Counted from the stretch's first letter, positions 44,703 to 58,174 are shown. The stretch is DNA of 64,000 nt from Ceraceosorus guamensis (GCF_003144195.1 NW_020290056.1:40629-104628), one strand, 5' to 3'. Translations and numbers: made by a program. The notes: a model not told the origin generated them from the sequence alone.

Positions 44703-47700
44703 ATGATGCATCCCTCAGCTCCGCTGCGAGTCAGCGGGAATCGACAGTCCAGTGTTGCGGAAAGCGCAGCTGAGGGTCAACCTTCGGGCGCTGGACCTCC
44801 TCGCTTCAGAGCACCCAGGTATTCTCTAGGATCATCTGGCAGTCTCAGCAGGACAGCGCCCAGGGACACGAATCAAGTCTCTGGACCCTCGACGCGTGCT
44901 CCGCATGAGCGAGCTTCGCTGGCTTCGAGTCGTCGAACGCGGCTCGACTCTCCAGATGCCAGTCGTAGTTTCAGAGCATCATCAGGTCGAGCCAGCTTGA
45001 GCTCTACTCGCTCAACTTACGAGGATTTTGATGCTCCCGCATTCTGTAGAGAGTACAGCAGCTATATCGCCGCCGCCCTAGCTGACCGCGGAAACCATGT
45101 CGGCGAGAGTCAGAGCGGCCGAGCGAGCGCTTCCAAGCGCCTCCGCACATCCTTTCGTTCGCCGCGAGCGTCAGCAAGCATCGCTCAGCCGCCAGAAGAG
45201 GATCTTCCTGATGATCTGGCCTACATTCTGCAATCTGGAGGCTCGATAGTCGACAAGGGCAAAGCTCGTGCTTGGAACGAATCTCATCTCAACGAAGAAG
45301 ATGAAGCCACACGCAAGCAGAAAAATGCGTCTTTCTTAGCCAGGATCAATGCGTCGGTTGAGCAAAAGCTGGCAGTTTCACAAACCAAAATCCCCAATGA
45401 GGAGCTTGCCGATGCCCAGCAGCAGGCCGATCTCCTCACCGACAATGTTGCTGCCCAGCCAGCTGATGCAGAGCAGCAGCAGCAGACAGAAACCGTATCA
45501 GAAGCTTCACAGGCTCTCAGGCGAGATGAAGCGACTCAGACCACATCTGCCGTATTTGAAGGCCCTGCAGAACTTAGTGCAAAGCGGGAACAAACTCCCA
45601 ACGGCAGGGTTGACCTTGCAGGACGCGCCATAGAGGAGCTTTTGTCCCGAGGAGGTTTGGCGTCCCCCTCTAACGAAGCGAGACAACCTTTTGGCGGTCT
45701 TGAAACGATCTCCCAAGAGAGTGTTGGCAAGGACGGCCCTTCAAGCTTGTTTCAAAGTGGTCTTGATATAGAGGCTGTCTTGCGGCAACGCGCGCAGATG
45801 GAAGAAGCACAACAGAGTGAAGCGGAGGAGGAAGGCATGTACCGCGAAAGTGCTGAGATCTCACCCGAAGCTGGCCCATCTCGCAGACTGATTCAGGTAA
45901 GTGCAACGCAAAGGGCTGTGAGCATCCAGGGGCAGGTTCTCACGTCCGCTGTGGCATTGCTCCGCTAGGAAATCGAAGCCGACCAACCCTCTGTTGAGGA
46001 TGTCCTTTACGGCAATGCTGGTATACCCGAGGAGGACCATGGCGATGCACCCATCGAGCAGGACTCTGACTCTGATTCTGATTCTGAAGGTGGGGATGAA
46101 AGCGAAGACGTCATCGATACCGATGGGCAAGCCGAAGCAATATCCGACTCTGGCATCAAGGTTCAGTATACGAATGTCCAAGGTCTGACTGACGAGGCAC
46201 CGGAGTATGACTCGGACGAGGTTGTGAGCGAGGACACTGGTCAACAGGAGGATGGTGCAGAGGATGGCGAAGAGGAGGATGGTGAAAGAGAGCCATCTGA
46301 AGAAGAAAGTGAGGAAGATTATAATGGGTTCGGCGCCGATCCATCTGGTCGAAGCAGGCTGTATGCAAATCCTGCATCGCAAAAGACAGGGCATTTACCG
46401 ACTCGTTCGCCAAGTGGACAACCCGAAGTCATCTCACTCCTCAGTGACAGCGACGAGGACGAAAATAGGGCAGGCACTTCCCGCGAAGGAGGAGACTCTT
46501 CAGAAGAAGACGAGTTGTCGGAGCGTGGCGCTGAAGCGGAAGAAGACTTTCCTGCGTCGCATCCCACCTCCGCCACTGAGGCCCTACAAGAAGACATCTC
46601 GATGGAGGAACCACGATTTGATCTTAACGACCAGTCCGGCTCCCGACACGACGATCAGAGCCTTGCAAACGACTATCATGCTACGACCTACTTGCCACCC
46701 AATCTATCTGCCGAAGTCCCGGGCTGGCAGGGTGCAGCTGAGTCAGCAGGTGTTGCGTCTGCCATCGAGAGTGTTTGGCAGCCAGCAGAGTCGCACGCTC
46801 AAGTAGGCGTCGACGACGATGGTGTGGGTCGTCAAGTCGACGGCATTCGCTTCTCTCTTGCCGAAGCGCCAGGCTCCTCGCATCACGCGCACATCGACCC
46901 GGGCCTCTTCGCTGACTGGATGCACTCTTCTGCTCCCCATGCGTCCATCGCTTTGCCTGTCACTACGGACCCCTTCACGCCTCACGCTTCCTTACCATTA
47001 CCCGAGGAGACTACTTTGTCGTCGAACCTACCAATCGCACTGGCCGAAACCCACCTCGCAAATGCTACAATGCCCGAAGCAGCGACGGTGACCCTAGGGA
47101 ATACCCCTACAAGCTCAGGTGCATCCGATCAGAGAGTGGAAGAAGTGACTGCACCCTCTTTCGAAGCCGAGCCAGGTGGAGCACAGAGTCTTGCGGAACA
47201 GACCATACTGCCGACAACGCTAGACGAAGCACCCACGTCTCGCTCAGCTCCGCTTTCTGCACAGCCGTCTCTGCACCACGAGAACAATCTCCATCCTGAA
47301 GGAGCCGACGTGTTGCAGCAGCCTGGTGTCGAAGAGGCGACGGAAGAGCAAACGTTACGACGGAGTCCGTCAAATCCTCCCGGCAACCCGGATCGTCTTC
47401 TATCATCTCACGACACGTCCAGCGAGCAGGACGACGTTTTTGCTTCTGCCACGAGTGCTGCAAACGCGACCGAGGTTCAGAGCGGGGAGGAACTTCTAGC
47501 TTTGAAGCATTCAATCCAGTCAACGAGTTCAGCGAATCTCAATCCAGATCAGCAAGTCCGACCACCGCCTTCCCTTGCTTCGACGGCAGGCTCGGCGATT
47601 CGCGAGGCTATCGGCGCGGTTGCCGTTGCCTCTTCCTCCGCTGCATCCGAGCACCTGCCGTTACCCGCGCCCGGTGGCGGGGGTTTGATTGAGTTCAAGA

Positions 47701-50446
47701 AGCGTTTTGGCTCGACACTTCCTGCTACATCTGAAGTTGCAAGTGCAGGTGGCGGTCGTAGCGAGCCTCCCACACCAGGTGTTGTGGCTCCGCAATCCGC
47801 CTTTCCACCACCAGATTCACACATACTCAGGCCTCTGAGCCCAGCCCCTCCTATCAGTACCGATCAAGTGCTGGTGGCAGACTCAGCTGAGCTCTTGCGG
47901 GTCAAGGAGAAGGCAGCCGAGCAGGTTGTCAGCCAAATACACTCAGCGCCAGCCTCGACCCACGGGGGAAGCGTTGCCGGTACAAGTCACCGCGAAAGTG
48001 ATCCTAAATCGGACTTCAACTATTCGGCTGAGGTTTCTCAAAATGCTGCTATCCAACACATTGAGACAGCCGCGGATCTTGTTGACATGAAAGCTCACGT
48101 CGCGCTAACAGAGCCGCCAAGAGCTCCTGGAAGTCTCAAAACCAACCTGAGCGATGTGGCTGCTTCTCATGCTGACCACGAGCCGGCAGAAGCTGAGCTC
48201 GACGGTCTTGCAGAAGATGTCTCTGAGAGCCGAGCTGCTGATACGGTCACAGCAACTTTTCACTCCAGTGACACGCTTACCACCCTCGCGTCAGAAGCGC
48301 CGCCACTGACCACTCAGAACGATCATGTATCAGTAGCACCAGCTGTCAAGCCTCCAGTAGCGGCACCAACTTCCTCATCTGCTCTCACCAGCGAGCCTAC
48401 CTTTCTAGATCCGCCGCTGCGTAAGAGCAGTGGAAGCTCTGACGCAAGCTCTTGGCTAGCTCGTGGTCAGCATCGGCACTTCCATCCTCACGGTCAGACT
48501 GCCCCACGCATCATGCAAAGTGGTAGCTCTGTCACATCGGGCGCCCCGAAGCAACCCGCGAATGACAGCCAGACTACGCCAGAAGATGAGAACAATGAGG
48601 GTCACAAGACTAAGTCGGCAGCAGACGACGGAGAGAACGGAGAGTTCGTCCCTCAGTACGAGCGACCAGTTACTCGCTCGCAGTGAGTTGAGCACAGAAG
48701 AGGAGCACCGCGTGGGGACCCGAGCTAACGATGCTCACATGTCCTTCTAGATGCCATTTCTCCCTGATTTCCTTCCCCTCGATGACTTCACCTGACGGAT
48801 TTTGCACTTTCGTCGCCCCGCACTGCTCAGTACGCCGAGATCGCTTGGAGCAAGAAGGGGCGAAAGAGCGTGGAGCTGCCAGCGAAGCTCAGAATAATGA
48901 CAAGGAGTGGTTCAATTCTGTGGATCTGCCAGAAGAGCTGTACCATTCCCTATGCCGCGTGTGCGACCCAGATCTCCTGGAGTTTACCGCGGTCCTTCCG
49001 GACACGCGTCCAATCGAGTTGCGAACATTCCACGAGAAGAGTGAGGCGTCTAGCGAGCCCCGCGAGCACAATCACGGACGCTCCAAGGCTGCTACTTCTC
49101 CCAGCTCAGCTGCCGCAATGGAGCTGCCCGAAGAAGAGAAACTCGACGCTACTGGTGAACCCGACGCTGCCGCCCTACTGAAGCAGCGTGACGCAGCGAT
49201 ACATGCGTCGCAGCCACAAATTTCTAGTACGCCCGTACTTGACCATCCACCAGCCGTGGAAGAAATCAGAGGCGTGTCTACCTCTCCACGTCGCGCGCGC
49301 ATCTCGCCAGAAGTCAGGTCTCCCCTACGCCGTTCCGAAAGGGCACCCAAAGCACGCAAGCAATTTGACGACGACGCTTCGCCTCCAAGCGCATCGCTGA
49401 CCACTCGTTTGAACGAGCGCATCATCCAGACGCGCCGGCCTTTTCGCGCCACCTCGTCTTCGATGGTCGATCTGGAATCGGACTCCGAGGACGCGGCTAC
49501 CGCGTCTCCAGTCGCGTCGCGCGATTCTGAAAGCGGCGTGACCACCTCTCCCTCAGCAACTCGATCGGCGCCAAGGAGTCACGCCAAGCGGTCTGCGCGA
49601 CGCTCGGATAAGGGCGGGCCTCTGGCAGACTTTGTGCCTACGAGCAACGCGAGCAGCGATTCGGAGGAACAGGGTAGGCGCGGAGGCCGCAAGCGAGCTA
49701 AGGCAACGGATAACGCCCCTGCTCACGAGGACCACCTGGACCACGTCGCCGCAGCCATCGAAGAAGACAACATGTGGCACGCATCGGCAGACTTGCAGAG
49801 TCCTGAACAAGCGCCCGCAGATGACAAGACTGATGCAGACCTACCGAAAAGCGCAGAATTGATCACGCCTGCGCCAGTGTCGAAGCGCACTTACTCAAGA
49901 GCGGGGAGTGCGCGCGCAACTAAGGGAGGTCGCAGGTCTGTGGGCACAAACGCTGACGGAGGTCGCTACGTCGAGAAAGTGAATCTAGCTGGCCCTCCTT
50001 CGTCGGAGGAAGAAGATGTGCGCGAAAGGACGGAGGCGGAGAACAAGAAACGAGCTAGGGCACAAGGTCGTCGTTCTGCGAAAAAGGCAGAAGCTGCGCA
50101 GGAACGCGAAGAGGCGCGCGAAGCGGTCAAGGAGCTCAACACGCTCGATCCCGCATCCCCTAACGAGTCTCGCAAACGTCGACGAGCCTCCAAAGATCCC
50201 TCTTGGAATCCTCGCAAAGCGGACGACGCGGAGAGCGAAGAAGCTGCAGAGGAGGGAGGAGACGCGGACAGCGTCGTCTCGGGTCCTACTACACCTGCAC
50301 CACGTCGAGGAAGCAAGCGAGCCAAGAGCGGTAGTGTGGGTGCTGAAGAGTCTTCAAAAGCTCGTATCGAGCGCAAACAAAGTCCTGCGCCTGCCAGACG
50401 TAAGAGCTCCAGGTTATCCTTTGCAAACCCGACTCCGAGCAAGTGA
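44703..50446 (+). CDS. very large acidic nuclear-type protein
   Basis: Exons 44703-45896, 45969-48682 and 48751-50446, phases agreeing, 1,867 residues. It starts at the ATG-ATG-CAT-CCC pair. Most of it is predicted disordered: Ser/Arg-rich N-terminus, long acidic runs (EDGEEEDGEREPSEEESEED; ISLLSDSDEDE), Pro/Ser/Thr centre. At the exon 2/3 join (residue about 1,300) there is one ordered-looking module: ERPVTRSQCHFSLISFPSM, then FCTFVAPHCSV and DLPEELYHSLCRVCDPDLL. A Cys/His-containing TRSxC...Cx module of this style occurs, to my memory, in uncharacterised large fungal proteins. The C-terminus is Lys/Arg-rich with KKRARAQGRRSAKK and SRKRRRASK, likely nuclear localisation signals. No enzyme domain seen; function unknown. 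Confidence 0.7.
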
Positions 50447-51375
50447 TGCGAGCGCGTTCTTTCGGCCCCAACTTTTGAGCTGACCGACCCCTCCTCCTGC
50501 ATCGAGATCTCCCCGTGTATTTCTACTCTAACTCACTCCCAAACCTGGCGAAAATCGCCACATCATTACACAATTGCCAAATCCCAGAATCTACCACCCA
50601 CAAAAACGAGTGCAAGCTGTGTACACGATCGCGCGGACCTGATGTGGCCCAACATGCTCGAGTCGCTTTGATTTGGCGTACATTCACACAAGTTCTCACT
50701 TCCCGGTGAAAAGTCCCTCGTACGCTCCCCATGGCTGCCGCGCTAGCCACACCCTTTCCCAAGACTGGGCAGGCAAGAGCCACAGCGCACCACTCGATGA
50801 AGCGCAACTCGCAGCTCTTTTGGGGGAAAGACCAACGCCGCACAAGGCTCCTCTACAATTGCCCGAAGGGGTCTTGTCCGACAAATCATCTCGACTCTGG
50901 GCGCAGTAAGCTATGCTCAACGCACTTTCGGGCGTCGTGCGGCATTGGCGAAAATCGCAACTCCACATTGTTCAGCGAAAGTGCGCAAAGCTCTGAAGGC
51001 CGAGATGGACGAGAGAGGGTCGAGGGGCGTGAAGGGGGGAAACATGACATGATGCAACGTGTGAAAAGAGTGCGAGATTGCGGGAAATAAGACCATTGTT
51101 CGGTGGGTTGACATATCTGGTGGCTAAGTAGAGGACATATCCGTCGGCGAAAGACCGTTTTGGAGACAGATGGGAAGGTGGACGAGACGAGACGAGACGA
51201 GATTGACAGCGGAGCGCTGAGTAGCACTGGTCAGAATCTCTCTCTCTCTCTCTCTCTCGTCTATGCATGACCGCAGCACGAGCAAGATCCAGCCACTCTC
51301 TGCAGGACTTTTTCTCAAATTCGCCTCGCCAGCTCGCGCTTCCCCGAGAGAGAGTCCCGCATGCGTTGCCAAGCT
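50447..51375. other. convergent intergenic region
   Basis: Between two convergent gene ends. An ATG in good context at 50,731 opens 119 codons, and another frame here reads PLDEAQLAALLGERPTPH, but neither is complete nor recognisable. Also holds a (GACGA)n run at 51,181-51,200 and a (TC)n run at 51,237-51,258. Confidence 0.5.
51237..51258. repeat. (TC)n microsatellite
   Basis: About eleven TC units, downstream of a short (GACGA)4 run, in the convergent spacer. Confidence 0.9.
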
Positions 51376-52425
51376 TCATTCGAGGGCAATTTGGCCCCCT
51401 CTTCTCAATAAGCCGGCTCCGCTGGCAAGACAAATAGCAGTAGCAGCTGCGCTGCCAAGCAGCAAAGGCGTGTACGATTTGAGGAGCTCTCCTGCGTTCT
51501 TGCAACCTGCGCAAGTCCAGCCAGCTGAGCGTCGAAGGCAATCAAGAAAAAGAGAGTGCGCGCTTCAGCAAATCGTTTCGCGATCATGGGTATCACAACA
51601 CGTCAACTGTTCTCGTGAACAGCGCGGTGACGGCTATATCTTCTGAGCTCTGCATCCAGCATCAAGTACAGCTTTTCCCGCCTGAGCGAAGTGCCCTGCT
51701 CGATGGACCCTTTCCCCCCCGCTTGCTCTTCCTTCTTCTCTCCCTCCCACTCATCAGCGTCAGACTGAATCGGCGTACTTACCAGAAAGAGGCGTATACG
51801 CCGCCGGAATGTACAGGGCGAATTGCACCGCCTGGTTAGCGTTGAACACCCCTGCCTGATTGGTGGCAGCGTCCGGGCCCTTTTCGTCAAAGATCTGCAA
51901 CCTATAAGTAGCCTGAGCCAACTGTGGCAAATTCCTAGCCCCAGCAGATTGTTGATAGTCCCAAGGGCTCCAAACCACCTGCGTAGCAGCACCCGCTATT
52001 GTGGCGATCGGTATGGTATTCTTTTGAGCAGTGTTGACTGCTTGGATGGTCAAGGAGCTGGGCGAGTGTCCCGCAACGATGCTCGTAAAGTTCCATCCGA
52101 AAGTCACACTGATACCCGAGGCTATCTTGTAATAAGAAGCGTCTGCCGTTTGCACAGGATTCGTGATGGTGATTCCACCAGCTGCTGCGTTTTGAGGAAT
52201 GGAAGAGAGCGATGAAGTGTTGTTGGTGCCTGTACCTGTTCCACCTTGTGCCGCTTGAGTCGGCTGCGCTTGACCTCCCTGCGCATTGTTGCCATTGTTG
52301 TTATTGTTGCCGGTACCCGCATTGGTACCGCCTCCTTGGCCAGCTGCACCTGGATCCACCACTCTCTGGGCATCCACCGCCAACACTGCGCATCCCAACG
52401 CCAAGACGAAGGGAATGAGTCTCAT
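51376..52425 (-). CDS. secreted/anchored DUF7137-type protein
   Basis: Exons (minus): 52425-51783 and 51524-51376, phases agreeing, 263 residues. Signal peptide MRLIPFVLALGCAVLAVDA, then a Gly/Asn/Gln low-complexity segment (GTGNNNNNGNNAQGGQ), then the domain: ITITNPVQTADASYYKIASG, VTFGWNFTS, ATQVVWSPWDYQQ, AQATYRLQIFDEKG and YIPAAYTPLS. Splicing adds AGWTCAGCKNAGELLKSYTP, completing the conserved WxCxxC end of this fungal extracellular domain. It is followed by a hydrophobic stretch LLLGSAAATAICLASGAGLL with RR after it, so a C-terminal anchor or GPI-like signal is likely. Probably a cell-wall or plasma-membrane surface protein; molecular role unknown in the family as far as I know. Confidence 0.8.
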
Positions 52426-55344
52426 GCTGATGAGTGCTGCGCGTCGCGAATCGTCAGGAAGGTTCAAGTGTCCGAGTCCAACAATGAGATCTGGTAGTGG
52501 ATTTCGCCCGTTTGCGGGACCTCCGAGGCGAGTGCGACAGCCCGCAGATGAGAAGACGGACTCGAGTAGGGAAAGGAGTTGCAGCGACGTCCAAGATGAG
52601 AAGTGACGAGCAAGAAAGGGAAGCCTTGGGCAAGGACGAGCAGGATGATGTGAGGGTGCGACGAGTACCGAGGATCAGCGGGCGCGAGCGTAGTGAAATG
52701 TAGAGGCCGGCGCTCCGCGGGATGGAAAACACTCGAACGGCACCTTCCGTCGCGCGGTTAGCGAGCGGGCGAGGGAGCGGGACTGGAGGTTCTGTTGGAG
52801 CGCAACGGGGGGTAAGGCCAACAGTCCAAAGTCCCTTTTGGCGGGTGGGAAGCGATGGTCGTGAGTGTGCTCGCACGTACGTCCGGATCGCAGAGCGAAA
52901 TGAGCCACTGGTGTGGAGTTTGCGTGCGGCTGTGTCGAAAGCGATGGCGGCCCGCAAGGGTAAGGAGACGCGCAGGAGGAAAACGAGTCGAGCTGAGAGT
53001 CAATGGAGCTGTGCTTGAAAATCAGTGCGGAGATGATGACAATGATGGTGTTGGTGATGCTACAGCAGCTTCTGTCCGTTCACGACGAGTCTTGAGTCCA
53101 CAATCGTGGATTGCCTACTGAAGAAGGCAGGTCAGGATCAGAGTCTGATGAGTAGATGATGGACGCGGTGGCACAAACACATCGCGCGATGACTTCCAGC
53201 ACGGTCGATCACAATTCATTCGTCTCAACTTGGCAACCTCGTTGAACGAGATGCTGCTTGATTGCTGCGCGTGGATCAATTTGTGAACCCCCCTGCTGCG
53301 AGGGCGCGCGAGCGACAGCATCGCTCGTGTCGTCGGTATGCATGCATGCCAAACGGCGCGCATGACCGACCCCTTCCTGCTGCACACCGCATCTTCTGCT
53401 GCATGCTGCCTGCATGCATGCCCTTTTGGGGAGGGCGAAGCGAAGCGCAAAAGGCGATTTGGATGCCAAGCCCGACTCAATAGGACTCAAGACTCTAGGC
53501 TTACGATGCAAAATCGTGAATTCCAATCAAGAATCTTGAATCGTGAAAGTTTGAATCAGAATAGCGGCGCCTTGACTCATTAAAATTTTGAGTCGTCCTG
53601 AATTTGAAATTTAATATTGACGCTTAAAGTGACCCCTCCCTGATTGATTTCAAACCGGCATTCTCGACGATGGAGGGTTGAGTAATTTAGATTCAAGAGA
53701 CAAAATGATTTGGAATGCTTCATGCGACCGGTCGGCGGAACTCCGCACGTGCGATTCACAATGATTGCTGGTGCTTGCTTGCTTCGAATCCTTCAAATTC
53801 CGAATTCTTGGCTCAAATCATGAGTGTCCGATCACATGAATTTTGATTTGAAATCAGATTCAAGGTCGAGAGCTTCTGCTGAGCGCCAGCAGGGAGCTGA
53901 ACTTGTATTCTCGTCTTTAAAGATACCAAATCACGGATGACCGATTAGCCAGAGCTTGAAGGTCAGCAGCGGATAGATGTGCAAGCTGCCAGTCACGAGT
54001 CGAGAGTTGAGCCACCCTTGAAATTCGAAGGACAGATCAAGACCCAAAGCCCCACCAAAATGACCAACTCTTTGCAACGTCTCTCGACCGTCCCCGAACT
54101 CGGTAACAAGTCTGACGAGTCAGAAGAGTCAAAAGTCTCGAGACCAACTCGCGCGAAGGTGGAGCGGTCTACTTGTTGTCTGGTCGCTGTGATCACGTGA
54201 TCAGATCGCCTGTGCTCACCGCTGCGTTGCGCCTGCGCTCTGCGCTCGAATCAGGCATGATCTTGAGCTCACGCTTGCAATGTGGACACGTAGAGGACTA
54301 GAAAGCTTCCATGTGTTCATAGCTGAAGAAGAGAGGAGTCTTCCTTCACCTTCGTGATGAAGCGGAGACGAGAGTCAAGAGTGAGATGGAGATCTTGCAG
54401 CTACACCTAGGGTGCCGACCGCGGCGCGATGGCACGCGTTCGCAACGCTAAAATTGCCGCCACGCAGCAGCATCACGCTAGCGCGGCCTTCCAGCACGCG
54501 CAGCTGGGATGGATTCGTTCTCCGTGCTGCAGGTTTTGCTCCCCGCGCTCTCACCTCAGCAGCTCGTCGAGCTTGCAGCATGGTCGACTGCATCATCATG
54601 CCGCATGACACCCTGCATGGCTGCATGCAAGCAAGCGGCACTTTCCGCCGGCTATAGCTGATGCTCGCCCTCGCTCGCTTCAAGAAGCGAAGCGCCCGAA
54701 AAGGGTAGCTAGGTGCATGCAGTCAAAAAGTAAGCCAAGTCACGAGTCACATACAAATTCAAATTGGGAGCATGAATCTCCAATTCAAGATTCTTGGTTC
54801 TTGATCTCGGACGCAGATCGCAGCTATTTGATGGGTACGGCAGACCGAATTCACGGAAAGCGTAAAGCGTGAAATGCCGCATAGCGTCATCCTAATCGTA
54901 ACACCGACGCAGCAAAAGAAGCTTGGATTCACGATTCCCTCGAAGCCTCATGGCGCTATTTGGATTTGGTCCCCCTTCTTCGGCTTCATATCCCATGCGG
55001 AGGTTTCACAAAGCATAACCCTCGTCCACGCTCATTGATCCTCCAACCTCATCCCCCATCAAGCTGCGTATTCAACACCTAGAACCGTCCTTCATAAGAT
55101 CGAGCCTGCTCCCCCTCGTACTTCCGCTTCCTTATCATCCTACGCAACTCTTCTGCGGAAACAGGACGCCCTCCACTCGTGCACATCCCGCAGCATCTCA
55201 GTCAAGTACCCTGCTTTTCTTGCCTACCCTCATCAGCTCTCATCGATCAACATTCTTGCCGACCAGCGTTCCATCTCCACACTTTGCACAGAGAAAAAGT
55301 CAGGCTCGCAGTGACGTTGCGCAGGCTGGTCACCTTGGATCATC
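52426..55344. other. 2.9-kb divergent intergenic region
   Basis: Upstream of both the DUF7137-type gene (minus) and the Ost-alpha-type gene (plus). The part nearest 52,426-53,100 is GC-rich with small shadow frames only. The stretch 53,490-54,960 is comparatively AT-rich and full of the dispersed motif (for example 53,511-53,552, 53,992-54,005, 54,738-54,750, 54,919-54,930). An ATGC repeat lies at 53,338-53,349. No gene was recognised. Confidence 0.5.
53511..53552. repeat. cluster of the ATTCACGATTC-type motif
   Basis: AAAATCGTGAATTCC, ATCAAGAATCTTGAATCGTG and further related words follow one another here. This is one of the densest occurrences of the dispersed intergenic motif described under the findings. 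Confidence 0.7.
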
Positions 55345-57809
55345 ATGGTGGAGAAATGTCCGGCGGACAACACCCAGAGCGTAGAGCAGGATAACTTCTG
55401 GACCGATGTCAGGTCTGGAAATTTGTGAGTCGCTAGCCGAGGGACGATGGTGCGCATCTTGAAAGGAAAGCCAAGCTTGTCCAAAGACGCTCGCTCCACT
55501 GATGAGAGCAGACATGCGGGCATGTAGAGCAGAAGTGCAGGCTGCAAAAAGAATCTGATCGCTAATCCAAGCGCGCCCTCCCCCTCCCCTGCCCCCACCG
55601 GATACGGATGCGATGCTGTTGTGACGATACTCACACTAGAGATGCGCATCACATTGGGTGGATCATCTGCGGCGCAGCAGCAGTCGTCACAGTGCTCTTA
55701 TCCTTCATCACCATTTTAGGCCATGCTCGCAACTACAATCGACCTCTGGAGCAAAGGCAAATCATTCGAGTGCTACTGTTAGCTCCAGTCTACGCCATCG
55801 TCAGCTTCTTCAGCTACCGCTTCTTCAGATCCTACACCTACTTTTCGCTTGCGGAAACTGCTTACGAAGCGTTTGCCATCGCTGCTTTCTTGATACTCAT
55901 GCTTCAGTACATCGGTGACTCCGTCGAGGACCAGAGAGCAGTATTCATGGAAAAGGACAAGAAACCTTTGCCGTTCCCATTTTGTGAGTGCTGCTGAAGC
56001 TTCTTGCTACTTTACTTTGCATGTATGCGCGTCAGCTGACCATGGTGCTGCCTTTGCTCGACGTTCGTGGCAGGCTGCTGGCGCTTCCGGCCTGCCAAGC
56101 CATACTTTTTGGTCGTCATCAAGTTCAGCGTCGTGCAATACGTTGTCATCAGTCCTGCCCTGACCATCGCGGGCATCGTGTTGGAGTACTACGAGCTGCT
56201 TTGCGAGTCGTCTCTGAGCTACAAATATGGGCACGTGTATATTTTAGGAGTCGACTTTGTCTCCATTTCTGTCGCTCTGTATGGTCTCATTGTGCTCTAC
56301 GCGCTCATCAAGAAGGATTTGGAGGGCAAAAAGCCGCTAGCCAAGTTCATGACTATCAAGATGGCCATCTTTTTCATCTTCTACCAGACATTTGTCTTCG
56401 ACCTGCTCCAAGATCGAGGAGTCATCAAAGCGACACAGTATTGGACGGCTACGAACGTTTCTGATGGACTCAATGCGCTTTGTATCACCCTCGAGATGGT
56501 CATCATTGCTGCATTTCAGATGTGGGCTTTCAATTGGAAGGAATACCACTTGGACCGCATCGCCGATCGGAGACAGGCTTTCCGCGGCAATGCGCTCAGC
56601 AAGAAGGGCAAGACGCCGGTGTTCAGAAGTCTTCTCCATGCGCTCAATTTCGCCGATTTTTTCGTGGAGCTCTGGCACTCGATTCGCTTTGCCATCGATC
56701 GGATGCGCGGTAAAGACTATACGCGCTCGGACAAGACCGTGGGCAAATTCGACATTGTGGGTCGATTCCACGGAGATGGCGACGAGACTGCCAGTAAGAT
56801 GGGCGATTTGAACGAGATGACGCAGCGGACGGGAACTTCGGCACAGATTGCGTCCACGAATGGTACCTCCTTCGATACAGACCCTCAAGCTGGGCATCCT
56901 TATAGCTATCATAAAGCGTACGGAAGTGTTGGATCGGGCCAATCGGACCATCCTTACAGCGCAGGGAACAGGATGAGAAGACCTAGTCATGACCCGTCGC
57001 CCTTGGGGCCGGTAGTGCGAGGGGGCGGGCAACCGGACTTGCACATCGCGACCGGACAGATGGGACATGAAGGTGCCGGTCGAGCGGACGAGGGGTTATT
57101 GTCCGCCGGCGCGCTTCCAGCGGGAAGTTCCCTACCTCGCCCCACAACACCTCGCTCACCGCGAGAAAGCACTGGAAGGTATCCTTCCTTCCTGTTCAGC
57201 TCCACCAATCCTGCTGATGGCACCCTCACTCCTCCGAGAGCGATCACCCCAGATGGCAGGCGAGCACCGTCTTTCGAGATGGCCACACCTCCGCCCCAGC
57301 CTTTACCACCCCAACCTACGCCCAGCACATGGCAAAAGGGGGGAGCGTATCGCGTAGCTGGCTTCCCTCGAGCTTCATTCATCGAAGCGGAAGCGGACAC
57401 GACTCCTCAGCCGATGTGGTTCCACTCTTCAAGTGCTGCGCCGCAAGATCGCACGCTAGATTCCTCTTCGGGCGGACACTCTGTTTCCTATGGACCTGCC
57501 GCACAAGCCGCATATGCTCAACCGGCCCCCACGGCCACACGGCAAGCGCCCCATCACTATTCTCAGCATCACGCAGCAGTGGCTCAGGCATTGGGCCCAC
57601 AAACAAGCGCTGCACTCGGCCCTCCGCAATATCCCTCCTCCCAGTATGAGCGTCACGCTGCATCTCTTGCTCCACCTGCGCCTGCGGCGGCGAGCAATGT
57701 CGCCAATGAGTCGTACATTGACAATACAGAAGGTAGTCCGGAAGGCCTCAACAGGCCTTTGTCACATCACGACGACAGGCCTAGGAGCTGGGAACCTCAA
57801 GCTTTCTAA
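55345..57809 (+). CDS. Ost-alpha/TMEM184-family membrane protein
   Basis: Exons 55345-55424, 55640-55983 and 56074-57809, phases agreeing, 719 residues. The 26-codon first exon (MVEKCPADNTQSVEQDNFWT) joins to AHHIGWIICGAAAVVTVLLS, the first of about seven spans of the organic solute transporter Ost-alpha / DUF300 fold. Family features: NYNRPLEQRQIIRVLLLAPV, YAIVSFFSYRFFRSYTYFSL, a CCWRFRP cytosolic Cys motif formed at the second junction, then KFSVVQYVVISPALTIAGIV, FMTIKMAIFFIFYQTF and LNALCITLEMVIIAAF. The last about 380 residues are a Pro/Ser/Gln-rich cytoplasmic tail. Fungal members sit in vacuolar or endosomal membranes; substrate unknown. The gene converges on the CPSF6-like gene. Confidence 0.9.
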
Positions 57810-58174
57810 CGGTCCGCCGACATACCCATTGCCCCTCTTGCGCTAGCACCCTCTTCGCGCTCGCTCCCACTGCCCCCCCGTCGTTCTCCGACGAAGCAGA
57901 CTGGTCGAGCAAGCCTCTTGAAGCAGTGCTTTATTTTGCCTTGCTTGTTCTGACGTGTTCTCATCCACTTGTAACATAGTCTCTCTGGCTCGCCCTTCAT
58001 CTAAACGCGTCTCTCTCTCGCATCTAATCCCCCACGCACACACACACTCTCTCTCTCTTTCTTGATAGATTCGTTGCCGCGTAGCCTAGCCTAGCCCTGC
58101 CTGCTTGCAAAATCTCATCCCCTCGTCTAAGCACATCCAGATTTCTCTGATTTCCATTCGTCCGCAATCGTCCT

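Noticed and set aside
50731-51090. 119-codon plus-strand frame with a well-placed ATG
   Set aside because: Composition changes to low-complexity Arg/Gly, another frame reads better for part of it, and no family or complete exon structure could be supported.
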